DNA from: Halobacillus yeomjeoni | Lineage (GTDB): Bacteria; Bacillota; Bacilli; Bacillales; Halobacillaceae | Assembly (NCBI RefSeq): GCF_020171525.1 | Contig: NZ_JAIVAI010000002.1 | Coordinates: forward strand, 186,001 to 250,000 | Direction of reading: 5' to 3' | Length of the DNA stretch: 64,000 bases | In this document: positions 62,959 through 64,000 of the stretch, one piece after another | How the letters are laid out: each line of letters opens with the position of its first letter | Numbering within the stretch: position 1 is the first letter of the stretch | Translations under genes and position numbers: made by a program | Notes under the pieces: generated by a model | Seen by the model: the letters and a program-made list of their open reading frames with translations, nothing else | What the model was told of the DNA's origin: nothing | Database searches by the model: none

Positions 62959-63720
62959 ATGAATTTTGCATGGAAGCGGTTTGTAACCGACTTATTTTCA
63001 AATAAAGGGTACGTCCCTGCACTGATGATTCTGGGAATGCAGTTTCTCATTTTTATTGGAATTGGTGGATTCGCTGTCGCATGGTTGTTAGGAAACGGCT
63101 TATCCTTCCGAATGATTGAAACGGACCCGGGGCAGTTGTTGACATTCGTCCCCTTCATCATCGGTGCCTTCGTCTTAGCTTTGGCCATTGGGATTTATTC
63201 ACAAGCCGCAATGATCGGTTCGTTTGTGGATGTAGTGAAGCTTGGTAAATTCCAAGGGTTTAAAAGCTTCTTCAAAAACGGTCTCCGTTATTTCTGGCGT
63301 CTAGTGGCCTTTTCTTTATTAATGACGGTTTTAATCATGGTGTTACTTATTCCACTTGGCCTCCTATTCTTATTCGGTGGGTTTATGTTTGGGAGCCAGG
63401 GACCAGGTATGGAGCCTGCAATCAACTTCGTCTTTACCGTTCTGACCTATCTAGTGATCGCCATTTCTTCACCTCTCATTTATATCGCATTTTACGAGAA
63501 GCAGAATGTGTGGAAAAACTATTTTTCATTCTTGAAGAAGAAGTGGCTTGTGCTGCTGATTGTCGGTCTGATCGTCGGTATACTTGCGGGAATTCCGCTC
63601 ATCGGCATGATTTTTCAATTTGTCTTCCTACTTCCGATGCCGCTCTATCTTCTCGTCTTGTATGATGAGTCAAAAGAAAACTATCAAACGGAGGAAGAAG
63701 AGGGTTCTTCCTTGGTATAG
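62959..63720 (+). CDS. Six-helix membrane protein (DUF975-like layout)
   Basis: 253 residues with about six helices and basic cytoplasmic loops such as KLGKFQGFKSFFKNGLRYFWR, whose beginning is typical for YciC/DUF975-like or glycerophosphoryl-diester-associated membrane domains. Acidic C-terminal tail. Function unknown. ATG follows AAAGGGAG. Single gene with terminator. Confidence 0.7.
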   Translation: MNFAWKRFVTDLFSNKGYVPALMILGMQFLIFIGIGGFAVAWLLGNGLSFRMIETDPGQLLTFVPFIIGAFVLALAIGIYSQAAMIGSFVDVVKLGKFQGFKSFFKNGLRYFWRLVAFSLLMTVLIMVLLIPLGLLFLFGGFMFGSQGPGMEPAINFVFTVLTYLVIAISSPLIYIAFYEKQNVWKNYFSFLKKKWLVLLIVGLIVGILAGIPLIGMIFQFVFLLPMPLYLLVLYDESKENYQTEEEEGSSLV

Positions 63721-63727
63721 ACCTGAC

Positions 63728-63768
63728 ATAAAAAACGCACGAAGAATTTTTTCTTCGTGCGTTTTTTT
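63728..63768. terminator. Bidirectional terminator between the membrane protein and metQ
   Basis: AAAAAACGCACGAAGAA and TTCTTCGTGCGTTTTTT form a long stem with A/T runs on both sides. Confidence 0.9.
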
Positions 63769-63780
63769 AATAGATTCAAT

Positions 63781-64000
63781 TTACCAGCCAATCTTCTCAA
63801 GCGGGACGAATGTAGGAATCAATGAATCATTGTAAACGTCTCTGATATGATTGGCGACATCCTCTTCTTGATAGAGGTCTACAATTGTTTGATAGACTTC
63901 TTTATCTGCTTCATCGGCTCTCGCCGCAATAATGTTGATGTATGGCTGGGCAGTATCATCCTCGATGAAAACTGCATCATCGACAGGGACAAATCCAGCT
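63781..64000 (-). CDS. metQ: Methionine ABC transporter substrate-binding lipoprotein (3' end only)
   Basis: Only the last 73 codons are inside the window. AGFVPVDDAVF, PYINIIAARADEAD and the C-terminal VYNDSLIPTFVPLEKIGW follow the pattern of MetQ/NlpA proteins, which capture methionine for MetNPQ import. The stop codon is at 63781-63783, next to the terminator. The start, signal peptide and operon partners are outside. Confidence 0.82.
   Translation of the reverse strand, partial: AGFVPVDDAVFIEDDTAQPYINIIAARADEADKEVYQTIVDLYQEEDVANHIRDVYNDSLIPTFVPLEKIGW

Noticed and set aside
1-64000. tRNA, rRNA or known riboswitch
   Set aside because: I looked in the longer gaps for cloverleaf-like, T-box, SAM, lysine or ydaO-type elements and saw none; a covariance-model search could still find a diverged one.

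Overview
The window reads as chromosomal DNA of a moderately halophilic or halotolerant, spore-forming member of the Bacillaceae, most like Halobacillus and its relatives. This is judged from Bacillus-type gene families, strong AGGAGG ribosome sites with frequent TTG and GTG starts, PhoP, PerR, CcpA and ArsR-like regulatory sites, and the acidic composition of secreted proteins. Codon use looks even across the window. I see no rRNA, tRNA, CRISPR array, phage or transposase gene.

Layout. 1-9.3 kb: end of an NhaC-family antiporter, an Old Yellow Enzyme oxidoreductase, a secreted alkaline phosphatase behind a PHO box, a Dps protein behind a PerR box, a CHY zinc-finger protein, a DASS carboxylate transporter and D-serine dehydratase. 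9.5-14.8 kb: a flavin amine oxidase, a composite repeat, and secreted or envelope proteins (CHRD, CAP domain, Cu/Zn superoxide dismutase). 14.9-19.9 kb: a DAACS symporter, a truncated repeat copy, a stand-alone Z1-domain SF2 ATPase and a TPR glycosyltransferase. 20-26.8 kb: an ATP-grasp ligase paired with a 653-residue protein carrying a papain/calpain-like Gln-Cys-His-Asn signature, a DUF2254 membrane protein and an MFS transporter. 26.9-30 kb: two cupin-HD-GYP proteins alternating with two secreted proteins that share a C-terminal motif.

30.3-42.5 kb: many small membrane proteins and lipoproteins, SelO, a zinc-ribbon/trypsin-like/NTF2-like protein, a pair of DUF606 half-transporters with a Crp-type regulator and a repeat pair inserted between them, and an arsR-arsI pair. 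42.6-47.8 kb: a 1137-residue polytopic membrane protein and malate:quinone oxidoreductase. 48.2-52 kb: two tandem WxL-like/DUF916 gene pairs. 52.9-58.7 kb: a complete ribose operon rbsRKDACB with its promoter, two RbsR-type operators and a cre site. 59-62.3 kb: an operon of an ornithine-cyclodeaminase-family enzyme, a two-helix protein, a sodium:solute symporter and an unknown protein. 62.3-64 kb: an unknown gene, a six-helix membrane protein and the 3' end of metQ.

The strongest candidates for undescribed biology are the ATP-grasp/papain-like pair (20.7-24.0 kb), the cupin-HD-GYP cassettes (26.9-30.0 kb), the four-gene symporter operon (59.0-62.3 kb) and the palindromic repeat family at 11.1, 16.3 and 37.0-37.3 kb. 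All family assignments are from reading motifs, not from database searches.
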